Positions 1 to 7,686 of a stretch of 13,111 nt of DNA are shown one piece after another. The stretch covers positions 1-13,111 of the forward strand of contig JBBSEF010000079.1 in NCBI GenBank assembly GCA_038240015.1. The letters run 5' to 3'. Source of the stretch: CAHJXF01 sp038240015. GTDB taxonomy: Bacteria; Pseudomonadota; Gammaproteobacteria; Burkholderiales; Burkholderiaceae_D. The notes beneath the pieces were generated by a model. The model was not told the DNA's origin. It ran no database searches and saw nothing but the letters and a program-made list of their open reading frames with translations. Position numbers and translations under genes: made by a program. How positions within the stretch are numbered: the first letter of the stretch is position 1; every line of letters begins with the position of its first letter.

Positions 1-1056
1 CCTTTCCAGGTCGTCGTCACGCAAGCCGAAGGCGTGCTCGCGCGCGACCAGGCCTTGCTCGCCAATGCCAAGGTCGATCTCGAGCGCTATCGCAAGCTGG
101 TCGAACAGGATTCGATCGCGACTCAACAGCTCGACACGCAAAAGGCGCTCGTCAATCAATACGACGGGACGTTGAAGAGCGATCGCGGCAATCTCGAAAG
201 CGCAAGGCTGCAGCTTTCGTATACGAAGGTCATAGCGCCTGTGGGCGGGCGCATCGGGTTGAAGCAGGTCGACGTCGGCAACATGATTCACACGTCCGAT
301 ACCAACGGCGTCGTCGTCATCACGCAGTTGCAGCCGATCGACGTGGTGTTCTCGGTGCCCGAGGCAAACGTGCAGCGGGTGATGAAGCGGCTCGTGTCGG
401 GCAGCGCGTTGCCGGTCGACGCATGGGACCGGGACTCGAAGGTCAAGCTCGCCGACGGCGCGCTCGTCACCGTGGACAACCAAATCGACGTGGCGACCGG
501 CACCGTGAAACTGAAGGCGCGTTTCACCAACGCGGCCTACGATCTTTTTCCCAATCAATTCGTCAATGCGCGTTTGTTGCTCGACGTGCAGCGCGGCGCG
601 ACCGTGATCCCGCCGGCTGCGATCCAGCGCGGCGCCCAGGGTCTCTACGTGTACGTGGTCAACGGCGACAACACCGTCAACGCGCGCAACGTGAAGACAG
701 GCGTATCGCAAGGCGATACGGTGGCGATCGACGACGGCATCAAGGTGGGCGAGGTGGTCGTCGTCGACGGCACCGACAAGTTGAAGGAAGGCGCGAAGGT
801 CGAACCAGTGGCGCGCGACGGCGCCGTGGTTGCGCCATCGGGAGCCGCGAGCGGCGCGCGCGCAGGCCGCGGCAGCGACGCCAATCTCACACCCGAAGAA
901 CGCCAGAAGCGCTGGGTCGAGATCAGCAAGCGCATCGATGCGGGTGAGTTCGGTGAAGAAATAAAGAAGCTGCCCGAAGAAGAACGCAAGAAAAAAATGC
1001 AGGAGATGCGCAGGCAGCGGGAGGCGGCAGCGGGCGCGGGGTCGGCGGTGAAATGA
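1..1056 (+). CDS. mdtA: MdtA-like periplasmic adaptor (membrane fusion protein) of an RND efflux pump, 5' end missing
   Basis: The reading frame is open from base 1, so the gene starts upstream; 351 codons are present. By comparison with E. coli MdtA (about 415 residues) roughly 110-130 N-terminal residues, including the signal peptide, are absent. Visible parts in order: the second part of the coiled-coil hairpin (about 1-220), the lipoyl half-motif TKVIAPVGGRIGLKQVDVGN (about 226-291), the beta-barrel with DNQIDVATGTVKLKARF and FPNQFVNARLLLDV, and the membrane-proximal domain ending near VEPVA (about 799-813). These segments match MdtA very closely. The adaptor bridges the inner-membrane RND trimer and the outer-membrane channel in the periplasm. 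Beyond the usual end there is an extra tail of about 80 residues, first Gly/Ala-rich, then Lys/Arg/Glu-rich and predicted helical. It is followed by mdtB after a 107-base gap. Family assignment is firm; the symbol is by similarity. Confidence 0.93.
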   Translation, partial: PFQVVVTQAEGVLARDQALLANAKVDLERYRKLVEQDSIATQQLDTQKALVNQYDGTLKSDRGNLESARLQLSYTKVIAPVGGRIGLKQVDVGNMIHTSDTNGVVVITQLQPIDVVFSVPEANVQRVMKRLVSGSALPVDAWDRDSKVKLADGALVTVDNQIDVATGTVKLKARFTNAAYDLFPNQFVNARLLLDVQRGATVIPPAAIQRGAQGLYVYVVNGDNTVNARNVKTGVSQGDTVAIDDGIKVGEVVVVDGTDKLKEGAKVEPVARDGAVVAPSGAASGARAGRGSDANLTPEERQKRWVEISKRIDAGEFGEEIKKLPEEERKKKMQEMRRQREAAAGAGSAVK

Positions 1057-1081
1057 GTGTGGGCGCGTCATGCACGCGCGC

Positions 1082-1153
1082 TGTCGTTCCCGCGAACGCG
1101 GGAATCCAGTGTCGTTCGAACGCCGCTGTGTCCCTGCGTTCGCAGCAACGACG
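1082..1153. repeat. REP-like palindrome pair in inverted orientation between mdtA and mdtB
   Basis: The gap holds a perfect palindromic arm pair TTCCCGCGAACGCGGGAA at 1087-1104 (8-base arms around AA). A second, degenerate unit with core CTGCGTTCGCAG lies at 1134-1145. The reverse complement of 1125-1153 matches 1082-1110 at 21 of 29 positions, so the two units form an inverted pair. Between them is a perfect 10-base palindrome, CGTTCGAACG (1113-1122). The minus-strand wording, GGATTCCCGCGTTCGCGGGA, is a widespread intergenic repeat in beta- and gammaproteobacteria, often mistranslated as a peptide containing WIPAFAG. The transcript could fold either into separate hairpins or into one long stem, which may affect mRNA stability or relative expression of mdtA and mdtB. 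No transposase lies nearby. Confidence 0.75.
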
Positions 1154-1163
1154 CTGACGATCC

Positions 1164-4100
1164 ATGAACCCCTCGCGCCCCTTCATCCTTCGCCCCATCG
1201 CCACATCGTTGATGATGCTGGCGATCCTGCTGATCGGCATCGTCGCGTATCGGCAGTTGCCGTTGTCCGCGTTGCCCGAGGTCGACTACCCGACCATCCA
1301 GGTCGTGACGCTGTATCCGGGCGCGAGTCCCGAGGTGATGACGTCGTCGGTCACGGCGCCGCTCGAGCGTCAGTTCGGACAGATGCCGGGCTTGAAGCAG
1401 ATGTCGTCGACCAGTTCGGGCGGCGCGTCGGTGATCACCTTGCAATTCGATCTCGCGCTGTCGCTCGACATCGCCGAGCAGGAAGTGCAGGCCGCGATCA
1501 ACGCGGGCGGCAACCTCCTGCCCGGAGACCTGCCCAATCCGCCGATCTACAGCAAGGTCAATCCTGCCGACACGCCGATCATTGCACTTGCAATCACATC
1601 GAAAACGCTGCGCTTGCCGCAGGTGCAGGACCTGGTCGACACGCGCATCGCGCAGAAAATTTCGCAACTGCCGGGTGTGGGACTGGTGAGCCTGTCGGGC
1701 GGCCAGCGTCCCGCGGTGCGCATTCAGGTCAACCCCAAAGTGATCGCATCGCTCGGTCTCGGGCTCGACGACGTGCGGACGGCGATCTCGAACGCCAATA
1801 CCAATCAGGCCAAGGGCAGCTTCGACGGACCGACGCGCGCCTCGACCATCGACGCCAACGATCAACTGCGATCGGCCGACGAATATCGCAGCCTGATCGT
1901 CGCGTACAAGGACGCGGCTCCGATCCGCCTGTCCGACGTCGCCGACGTCGTCGATGGCGCGGAGAACGTGCGTCTCGCGGCTTGGGCCAACGACAAGCCC
2001 GCGATCATCCTCAACGTACAGCGGCAACCCGGTGCGAACGTGATCGACGTGGTCGATCGCGTGAAGAAACTCTTGCCGCAACTACAGGCCTCGCTGCCCG
2101 CGTCGGTCGAGGTCGCACTGCTCACCGACCGCACCACCACGATCCGCGCGTCGGTCGACGACGTGCGCTTCGAACTGCTGCTCGCGGTGGTGCTGGTGGT
2201 GATGGTGATCTTCGTTTTCCTGCGCAACATCCCCGCGACCATCATTCCCAGCGTCGCGGTGCCGCTGTCGTTGATCGGCACGTTCGGCGTGATGTATCTC
2301 GCGGGCTTCTCGATCAACAACCTGACCTTGATGGCGCTGACGATCGCGACCGGCTTCGTGGTCGATGACGCGATCGTGATGATCGAAAATATTTCCCGTT
2401 TCATCGAAGCGGGAATGAAGCCGTTCGAGGCCGCGTTGAAAGGCGCCGAGCAGATCGGCTTCACGATCATCTCGCTGACCTTCTCGCTGATCGCGGTGCT
2501 GATCCCACTGCTCTTCATGGGAGACGTGGTGGGGCGCTTGTTTCGCGAGTTCGCGATCACGCTCGCGGTATCCATCCTGATTTCTGCGGTGGTGTCGCTG
2601 ACGTTGACGCCGATGATGTGCGCGCGGCTGCTCAAGCACACGCCGCCCGAGCGCGAGCCGCGTTGGGCGCGCAAAACCAACGCGCTGTTCGAAGACGTGA
2701 TCGCGCGCTATGGCCGCGCGCTCGAGTGGGTACTCGATCATCAGCCGATCACTTTGATCGTTGCACTCGTCACGCTCGCGCTCACGATCGTGCTCTACAT
2801 CCTGATCCCCAAAGGCTTCTTCCCGATCCAGGACACCGGCGCGATTCAGGGCATCACCGATGCGCAGCAATCGATCTCGTTTTCAGCGATGGCCGAGCGC
2901 CAGCAGGAGCTCGCGCGCATCGTGCTGCAAGACCCAGCGGTCGAGAGCCTGTCGTCGTACATCGGAGTCGATGGCACCAACACGACCTTGAACAGCGGGC
3001 GCCTCTTGATCAACCTCAAGCCTTTCGGCAGCGGCGAAGGCAGGCGCGACATCCACGCCACCGAAGTGATCGCGCGACTGCAATCGAAGATCGATCAGGT
3101 CGTCGGCATCAGCATGTACATGCAGCCGGTGCAGGACTTGACGATCGAGACGCGCGTCGCACGCACCCAGTATCAGTTCAGCGTCGAAGACGCCGATCCG
3201 GTCGAGCTTGCGTTGTGGGTGCCGAAGATCGTCGACAAGTTGTCGCATGTCTCGGTGCTCGCCGATATTGCGAGCGACCAACAGGACAAGGGCTTGCAGG
3301 CCTACATCCAGATCGATCGCGACGCGGCCGCGCGTCTGGGCATCACGCCGGCTGCGATCGACAACGCGCTCTACAACGCCTTCGGCCAGCGCCTCATCTC
3401 GACCATCTTCACGCAGGCCAATCAGTATCGCGTGGTGCTCGAGGTCAAGCCCGAGTACGGCAAGGGACCGCTTGCGCTCGACGGCATCTACGTGACCGCA
3501 GCCGGTGTTGCTTCAGCGGTCGGCCAGAACACGCAAGGCCGCGCGCAGGCCAATGCTCTCGCCGGTCAACAATCGACGTCGGCTGTGGGCAGCACATCGA
3601 TGCAGGTACCGTTATCGTCGATTGCGACGGTTTCGGAGCGGCCCGGCTCGCTTGTCATCAATCACATCGGCCAGTTTCCTTCGGCCACCATCTCGTTCAA
3701 TCTCGCGCGCGGCGCGTCGCTCGGGCAAGCGGTCAAGGCGATTCGCGCGGCGCAGGCCGAGATGGGTGCGCCGCAAAGCGTCGCGATCAACTTCCAGGGC
3801 GCGGCGCTGGCGTTCCAGGCATCGCTGGACAACACGCTGTTCCTGATCCTGGCCGCGATCGTGACGATGTACATCGTGCTCGGCGTGCTCTACGAGAGCT
3901 ACATTCATCCGGTCACGATCCTCTCGACCCTGCCCTCGGCCGGCGTCGGTGCACTGCTCGCGCTGATGATCGCGGGACAGGATCTGGGCATCATCGCGAT
4001 CATCGGCATCATTCTCTTGATCGGCATAGTCAAGAAGAACGCGATCATGATGATCGACTTCGCGCTCGATGCCGAACGCAATGACGGCATGAGTCCCCGC

Positions 4101-4415
4101 GATGCGATCCATCGAGCCGCGTTGCTCCGTTTTCGTCCGATCCTGATGACGACGATGGCCGCCTTGCTCAGTGCGTTGCCGCTGATGCTGGGCGGCGGCA
4201 TCGGTTCTGAATTGCGCCACCCGCTCGGTGTAGCGATGGTCGGTGGCCTGCTGGTCTCGCAGGTGCTGACGCTGTTCACGACGCCGGTGATCTATCTCAC
4301 ATTCGATCGCGGCGCGCGGCGCTTCAAGGCGTGGCGTCAACGTCGCGATGTTGCGTCCGATGATCGTACGCATGGCACGCTCGACGAGCCGCCTGCGGGG
4401 AGCATGATTCCGTGA
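1164..4415 (+). CDS. mdtB: MdtB-like RND multidrug efflux permease
   Basis: 1083-residue inner-membrane proton/drug antiporter of the RND (HAE1) family. It matches E. coli MdtB (1040 residues) along its whole length and pairs with MdtC in a mixed trimer (B2C1 in E. coli). TM1 lies at about residues 11-29, followed by a large periplasmic porter/docking loop. TM2-TM6 start near 337. TM7 begins near 528, then a second periplasmic loop, and TM8-TM12 start near 890. Proton-relay residues are present: Asp401-Asp402 in TM4 (FVVDDA) and Lys958 in TM10 (VKKNAIMMIDFA). GRLFREFA follows near 454. The start is set by alignment (NPSR-FI-RP, as in MdtB); no clear Shine-Dalgarno is seen between the REP-like repeat and the ATG. 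About 30 extra Ala/Gln/Ser-rich residues occur near 779-814 in the second periplasmic loop. The stop overlaps the mdtC start. Confidence 0.95.
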   Translation: MNPSRPFILRPIATSLMMLAILLIGIVAYRQLPLSALPEVDYPTIQVVTLYPGASPEVMTSSVTAPLERQFGQMPGLKQMSSTSSGGASVITLQFDLALSLDIAEQEVQAAINAGGNLLPGDLPNPPIYSKVNPADTPIIALAITSKTLRLPQVQDLVDTRIAQKISQLPGVGLVSLSGGQRPAVRIQVNPKVIASLGLGLDDVRTAISNANTNQAKGSFDGPTRASTIDANDQLRSADEYRSLIVAYKDAAPIRLSDVADVVDGAENVRLAAWANDKPAIILNVQRQPGANVIDVVDRVKKLLPQLQASLPASVEVALLTDRTTTIRASVDDVRFELLLAVVLVVMVIFVFLRNIPATIIPSVAVPLSLIGTFGVMYLAGFSINNLTLMALTIATGFVVDDAIVMIENISRFIEAGMKPFEAALKGAEQIGFTIISLTFSLIAVLIPLLFMGDVVGRLFREFAITLAVSILISAVVSLTLTPMMCARLLKHTPPEREPRWARKTNALFEDVIARYGRALEWVLDHQPITLIVALVTLALTIVLYILIPKGFFPIQDTGAIQGITDAQQSISFSAMAERQQELARIVLQDPAVESLSSYIGVDGTNTTLNSGRLLINLKPFGSGEGRRDIHATEVIARLQSKIDQVVGISMYMQPVQDLTIETRVARTQYQFSVEDADPVELALWVPKIVDKLSHVSVLADIASDQQDKGLQAYIQIDRDAAARLGITPAAIDNALYNAFGQRLISTIFTQANQYRVVLEVKPEYGKGPLALDGIYVTAAGVASAVGQNTQGRAQANALAGQQSTSAVGSTSMQVPLSSIATVSERPGSLVINHIGQFPSATISFNLARGASLGQAVKAIRAAQAEMGAPQSVAINFQGAALAFQASLDNTLFLILAAIVTMYIVLGVLYESYIHPVTILSTLPSAGVGALLALMIAGQDLGIIAIIGIILLIGIVKKNAIMMIDFALDAERNDGMSPRDAIHRAALLRFRPILMTTMAALLSALPLMLGGGIGSELRHPLGVAMVGGLLVSQVLTLFTTPVIYLTFDRGARRFKAWRQRRDVASDDRTHGTLDEPPAGSMIP

Positions 4416-7400
4416 ACCGACGTGAAGCGAAGAGCGTTATCGCCGCGGTGAAGCGCAGCGTCAATCCCTCGCGTCTGTTCATCGAGCGCCCGGTCGCAAC
4501 TACGCTGCTCGCGATCGGCATCGCGCTCGCGGGCGCGATGGCGTTCGCCTTGTTGCCGGTCTCGCCGTTGCCCCAGGTGGACTTCCCGACCATCTCGGTC
4601 AACGCGGGCCTGCCCGGTGCGAGCCCCGAGACGATGGCCGCCACGGTTGCCACGCCGCTCGAACGCGCGCTCGGTCGCATCGCGGGCGTGACCGAGATGA
4701 CCTCGTCGAGCGGCCTGGGCTCCACCAACGTGACCTTGCAATTCGATTTGTCGCGCAACATCGACGGCGCCGCGCGCGACGTGCAGGCTGCGATCAATGC
4801 GGCGCGCAATCTTTTGCCCACGGGACTGCCGAACAATCCGAACTATCGCAAGGTCAATCCCGCCGATGCGCCGATCCTGATTCTTGCGATGACGTCGGAC
4901 ACGTTGACCCGCAGTCAGATGTTCGATGCGGCCGACACCATCCTCGCGCAAAAAATTTCGCAAGTCAGTGGCGTGGGCAACGTCATCGTAGGCGGCGCTG
5001 CGCGGCCTGCGGTGCGCGTCGAACTCAATCCGGGCCAACTCAACAACGCCGGCATCGGGGTCGAGCAGGTGCGCAACGCGATCGCGTCGACCAATGCCAA
5101 TCGGCCCAAAGGCATTCTCGACGACGGCCAGCATGCGTGGCAGATCTACGCGAACGATCAATCGAAGACCGCCGCCGAATATCGCCCGCTGATCGTCGCG
5201 TATCAGAAGGGCGCACCGGTGCGCCTGGGCGATGTAGCGCAAGTGATCGACTCCAATCAGGACTTGCGCAATGCCGGTCTTGCGAACGGCAAACCGTCAG
5301 TGGTGCTGATCATCTTTCGACAGCCCAACGCCAACATCATCGAGACCGTCGATAGAGTCAAGGCGCTGCTGCCGCAATTTCATGCGTCGATACCGGCAGC
5401 GATCACGCTCGAGATCATGCTCGATCGCACCACCACGATTCGCGCGTCGTTGCGCGATACCGAACGCACGTTGCTGCTGTCGGTCGCGCTCGTGATCCTC
5501 GTGGTCTTTCTCTTTCTCGGCAATGTGCGCGCGGCATTGATACCGAGCGTGGCCGTGCCGGTGTCGCTGATCGGCACCTTCGCGGCCATGTATCTGTTCG
5601 GATACTCGCTCAACATCTTCACTCTGATGGCGCTGACGGTCGCAACCGGCTTCGTCGTCGACGACGCGGTGGTCGTTCTGGAAAACGTGTCACGGCATAT
5701 CGAAGAAGGCATGCAGCCGTTCGACGCGGCGCTGCAAGGCGCGAAGGAGGTCGGCTTCACGGTCGTGTCGATGAGCTTCTCGTTGATCGCGGTCTTCATC
5801 CCCATCCTGCTGATGGGCGGCATCGTGGGGCGTTTGTTCCGCGAATTCGCGGTGACGTTGTCGGTGTCGATTCTGGTCTCGCTGGTGGTGTCGCTGACGA
5901 CGACGCCGATGATGTGCGCCTATGTGTTGAAGCCGCGCCGCAAGGATGACGCGGACGATGACGCAAACGACGACGAGCAGCCGCCTCGCCGCAGCGCGTG
6001 GCGTCGCTTGTTGTCGGGCGTCGATCGCCACTTGGTGCAGCCGATTTCGCGCGGCAGCGGGCGTATCGTCAATGGCATGACGCGCGGCTACGCGCGTTCG
6101 CTCGGATGGTCGCTGGCCGCTGCGCCGCTGATGATCGTGATCCTGTTCGCCACCGTCGCGTTGAACGTGTGGCTCTACACGATCGTGCCCAAGGGCTTCT
6201 TCCCGCAGCAGGACACCGGACGCATGGGCGGCTCGATTCAGGCCGATCAGGCGATCTCGTTTCAGGCGATGCAGACCAAGCTCGAACGCTTCGTCAAGAT
6301 CGTCCAGGCGGATCCGGCGGTCGTCAACGTGATCGCGTTCACCGGCGGCGGGCAACGCAACATGGGCAATATGTTCGTCGCGTTGAAGCCGCTGTCGGAA
6401 CGCAAGGAGACGATCGACCAAGTGATCGCCCGGCTGCGCCGCGCGACCGCGCGCGAACCCGGGGCCTCGTTGTTCTTCCAGGCGGTGCAGGATGTGCGCG
6501 TGGGTGGCCGCGCGTCGCAGGCGCAATATCAATACACGCTGCAGGCCGACGACCTCAATGAATTGCGCGCGTGGGAGCCGAAGATCCGGCAGGCGTTGAT
6601 GCCACTGCCCGAGCTGGCGGACGTGAACACCGACACGCAGGACAAGGGTTTGCAGACTTCCCTCGCGATCGATCGCGACGCCGCGTCGCGCCTGGGCATC
6701 ACCGCGGTCGCAATCGACTCGACCTTGAACGATCTCTTCGGTCAGCGCCAGGTCTCGACGATCTACAACCCGCTCAATCAATACAAGGTCGTGATGGAGG
6801 CCGCGCCGCAGTATTGGCAGAGTCCCGACACCTTGAAGAACGTCTACGTGGCAGCGAAGAACGGCGACTCGATTCCGCTGTCGTCGTTCGCACGTTATGA
6901 AACCACCAGCACCGCGCTGCGCGTCAACCATCAGGGGCAGTTCGTCGCATCGACGATCTCCTTCAATCTGCCCGAAGGTGTGTCGTTGTCGCAGGCGACC
7001 CATGCGATCGAGAATGCGATGGGCCGCATCGGCGTGCCCTCGACCGTGCACGGCAGTTTTCAGGGGACCGCACGCGCTTTTCAGGATTCGTTGGCGAGCC
7101 AGCCGATCCTGATCGCGACCGCATTGCTCGCGGTCTTCATCGTGCTCGGCATCCTCTACGAGAGCCTGATCCATCCACTGACGATCCTCTCGACCTTGCC
7201 ATCGGCGGGCGTGGGCGCCTTGCTCGCGCTGCTCGCCACCAATACCGAGTTCTCGATCATCGCGCTGATCGGCGTGATTCTCTTGATCGGCATCGTCAAG
7301 AAGAACGCGATCATGATGATCGACTTCGCGATCGCGCGGGAACGCGAGCACGACTTGTCGCCGCGCGATGCGATCTTCGAAGCGGCCACGCTGCGCTTTC

Positions 7401-7660
7401 GGCCGATCATGATGACGACGCTGGCCGCGTTGTTCGGTGCGCTGCCACTGGCGTTGGGCGCGGGCGACGGTGCCGAGTTGAGAAAGCCGCTGGGCATCGC
7501 AATCGTCGGCGGTCTGCTCGTCAGTCAGATATTGACGCTCTACACGACGCCGGTGGTCTATCTGTATTTCGATCGCATGAGTCACTGGGCAACGCTTCGG
7601 CGCGAAGCGCGGCGCGCTCGCAAGCAAGCGCGCATGACCGATCGTCTCGGCCACGCGTGA
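4412..7660 (+). CDS. mdtC: MdtC-like RND multidrug efflux permease
   Basis: 1082-residue RND antiporter, closest to E. coli MdtC (about 1025 residues) rather than a second MdtB: it shares LPQVDFP, PLERALGRIAGV, IDGAARDVQAAINAARNLLP and FFPQQDTG. Together with MdtB it forms the heteromeric pump. Twelve membrane segments are expected. The proton relay is intact, with Asp417-Asp418 (FVVDDA, TM4) and Lys964 (VKKNAIMMIDFA, TM10). The GTG start overlaps the mdtB stop as GTGA, with GGGGAG (4397-4402) nine bases upstream, implying translational coupling. This start gives about 16 more N-terminal residues than E. coli MdtC; an in-frame GTG at 4448 would remove 12 of them but has no ribosome site. An Asp-rich stretch (residues 511-523, KDDADDDANDDEQ) enlarges the cytoplasmic loop between TM6 and TM7. 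The product probably exports hydrophobic or detergent-like compounds; the true substrates cannot be read from sequence. Confidence 0.95.
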   Translation: MNRREAKSVIAAVKRSVNPSRLFIERPVATTLLAIGIALAGAMAFALLPVSPLPQVDFPTISVNAGLPGASPETMAATVATPLERALGRIAGVTEMTSSSGLGSTNVTLQFDLSRNIDGAARDVQAAINAARNLLPTGLPNNPNYRKVNPADAPILILAMTSDTLTRSQMFDAADTILAQKISQVSGVGNVIVGGAARPAVRVELNPGQLNNAGIGVEQVRNAIASTNANRPKGILDDGQHAWQIYANDQSKTAAEYRPLIVAYQKGAPVRLGDVAQVIDSNQDLRNAGLANGKPSVVLIIFRQPNANIIETVDRVKALLPQFHASIPAAITLEIMLDRTTTIRASLRDTERTLLLSVALVILVVFLFLGNVRAALIPSVAVPVSLIGTFAAMYLFGYSLNIFTLMALTVATGFVVDDAVVVLENVSRHIEEGMQPFDAALQGAKEVGFTVVSMSFSLIAVFIPILLMGGIVGRLFREFAVTLSVSILVSLVVSLTTTPMMCAYVLKPRRKDDADDDANDDEQPPRRSAWRRLLSGVDRHLVQPISRGSGRIVNGMTRGYARSLGWSLAAAPLMIVILFATVALNVWLYTIVPKGFFPQQDTGRMGGSIQADQAISFQAMQTKLERFVKIVQADPAVVNVIAFTGGGQRNMGNMFVALKPLSERKETIDQVIARLRRATAREPGASLFFQAVQDVRVGGRASQAQYQYTLQADDLNELRAWEPKIRQALMPLPELADVNTDTQDKGLQTSLAIDRDAASRLGITAVAIDSTLNDLFGQRQVSTIYNPLNQYKVVMEAAPQYWQSPDTLKNVYVAAKNGDSIPLSSFARYETTSTALRVNHQGQFVASTISFNLPEGVSLSQATHAIENAMGRIGVPSTVHGSFQGTARAFQDSLASQPILIATALLAVFIVLGILYESLIHPLTILSTLPSAGVGALLALLATNTEFSIIALIGVILLIGIVKKNAIMMIDFAIAREREHDLSPRDAIFEAATLRFRPIMMTTLAALFGALPLALGAGDGAELRKPLGIAIVGGLLVSQILTLYTTPVVYLYFDRMSHWATLRREARRARKQARMTDRLGHA

Positions 7661-7663
7661 GGA
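7659..7663 (+). promoter_or_regulatory. Ribosome binding site of the outer-membrane channel gene, overlapping the mdtC stop
   Basis: GAGGA overlaps the TGA of mdtC and sits seven bases before the ATG at 7671. It supports that start and suggests coupling with mdtC translation. Confidence 0.7.
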
Positions 7664-7666
7664 TGA

Positions 7667-7686
7667 ATAGATGAAAATTCATCTAT
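7667..7686 (+). promoter_or_regulatory. Palindrome spanning the start codon of the channel gene
   Basis: ATAGATGAA-AA-TTCATCTAT is a perfect inverted repeat with 9-base arms and a 2-base centre; as RNA it would form about an 8-base-pair stem with a 4-base loop. The ATG (7671-7673) lies inside the left arm, and the ribosome site GAGGA is just outside it. It could mask the start codon until a ribosome ending mdtC arrives, or serve as a DNA operator. The palindrome is seen directly; its role is inference. Confidence 0.45.

Noticed and set aside
923..1240. Minus-strand open frame containing WIPAFAGTT
   Set aside because: That peptide is the known translation artefact of the REP-like repeat, and the frame overlaps both mdtA and mdtB.
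1068..2081. Long minus-strand open frame ending in an LDSRVRGND peptide
   Set aside because: It is antisense to mdtB and starts in the same repeat. The composition (Arg, Asp, His) is that of a shadow frame.
5690..7654. A 654-codon open frame on the minus strand
   Set aside because: It is fully antisense to mdtC. The product is Arg/His/Asp-rich with no recognisable domain, the usual artefact of GC-rich codon bias opposite a real gene.
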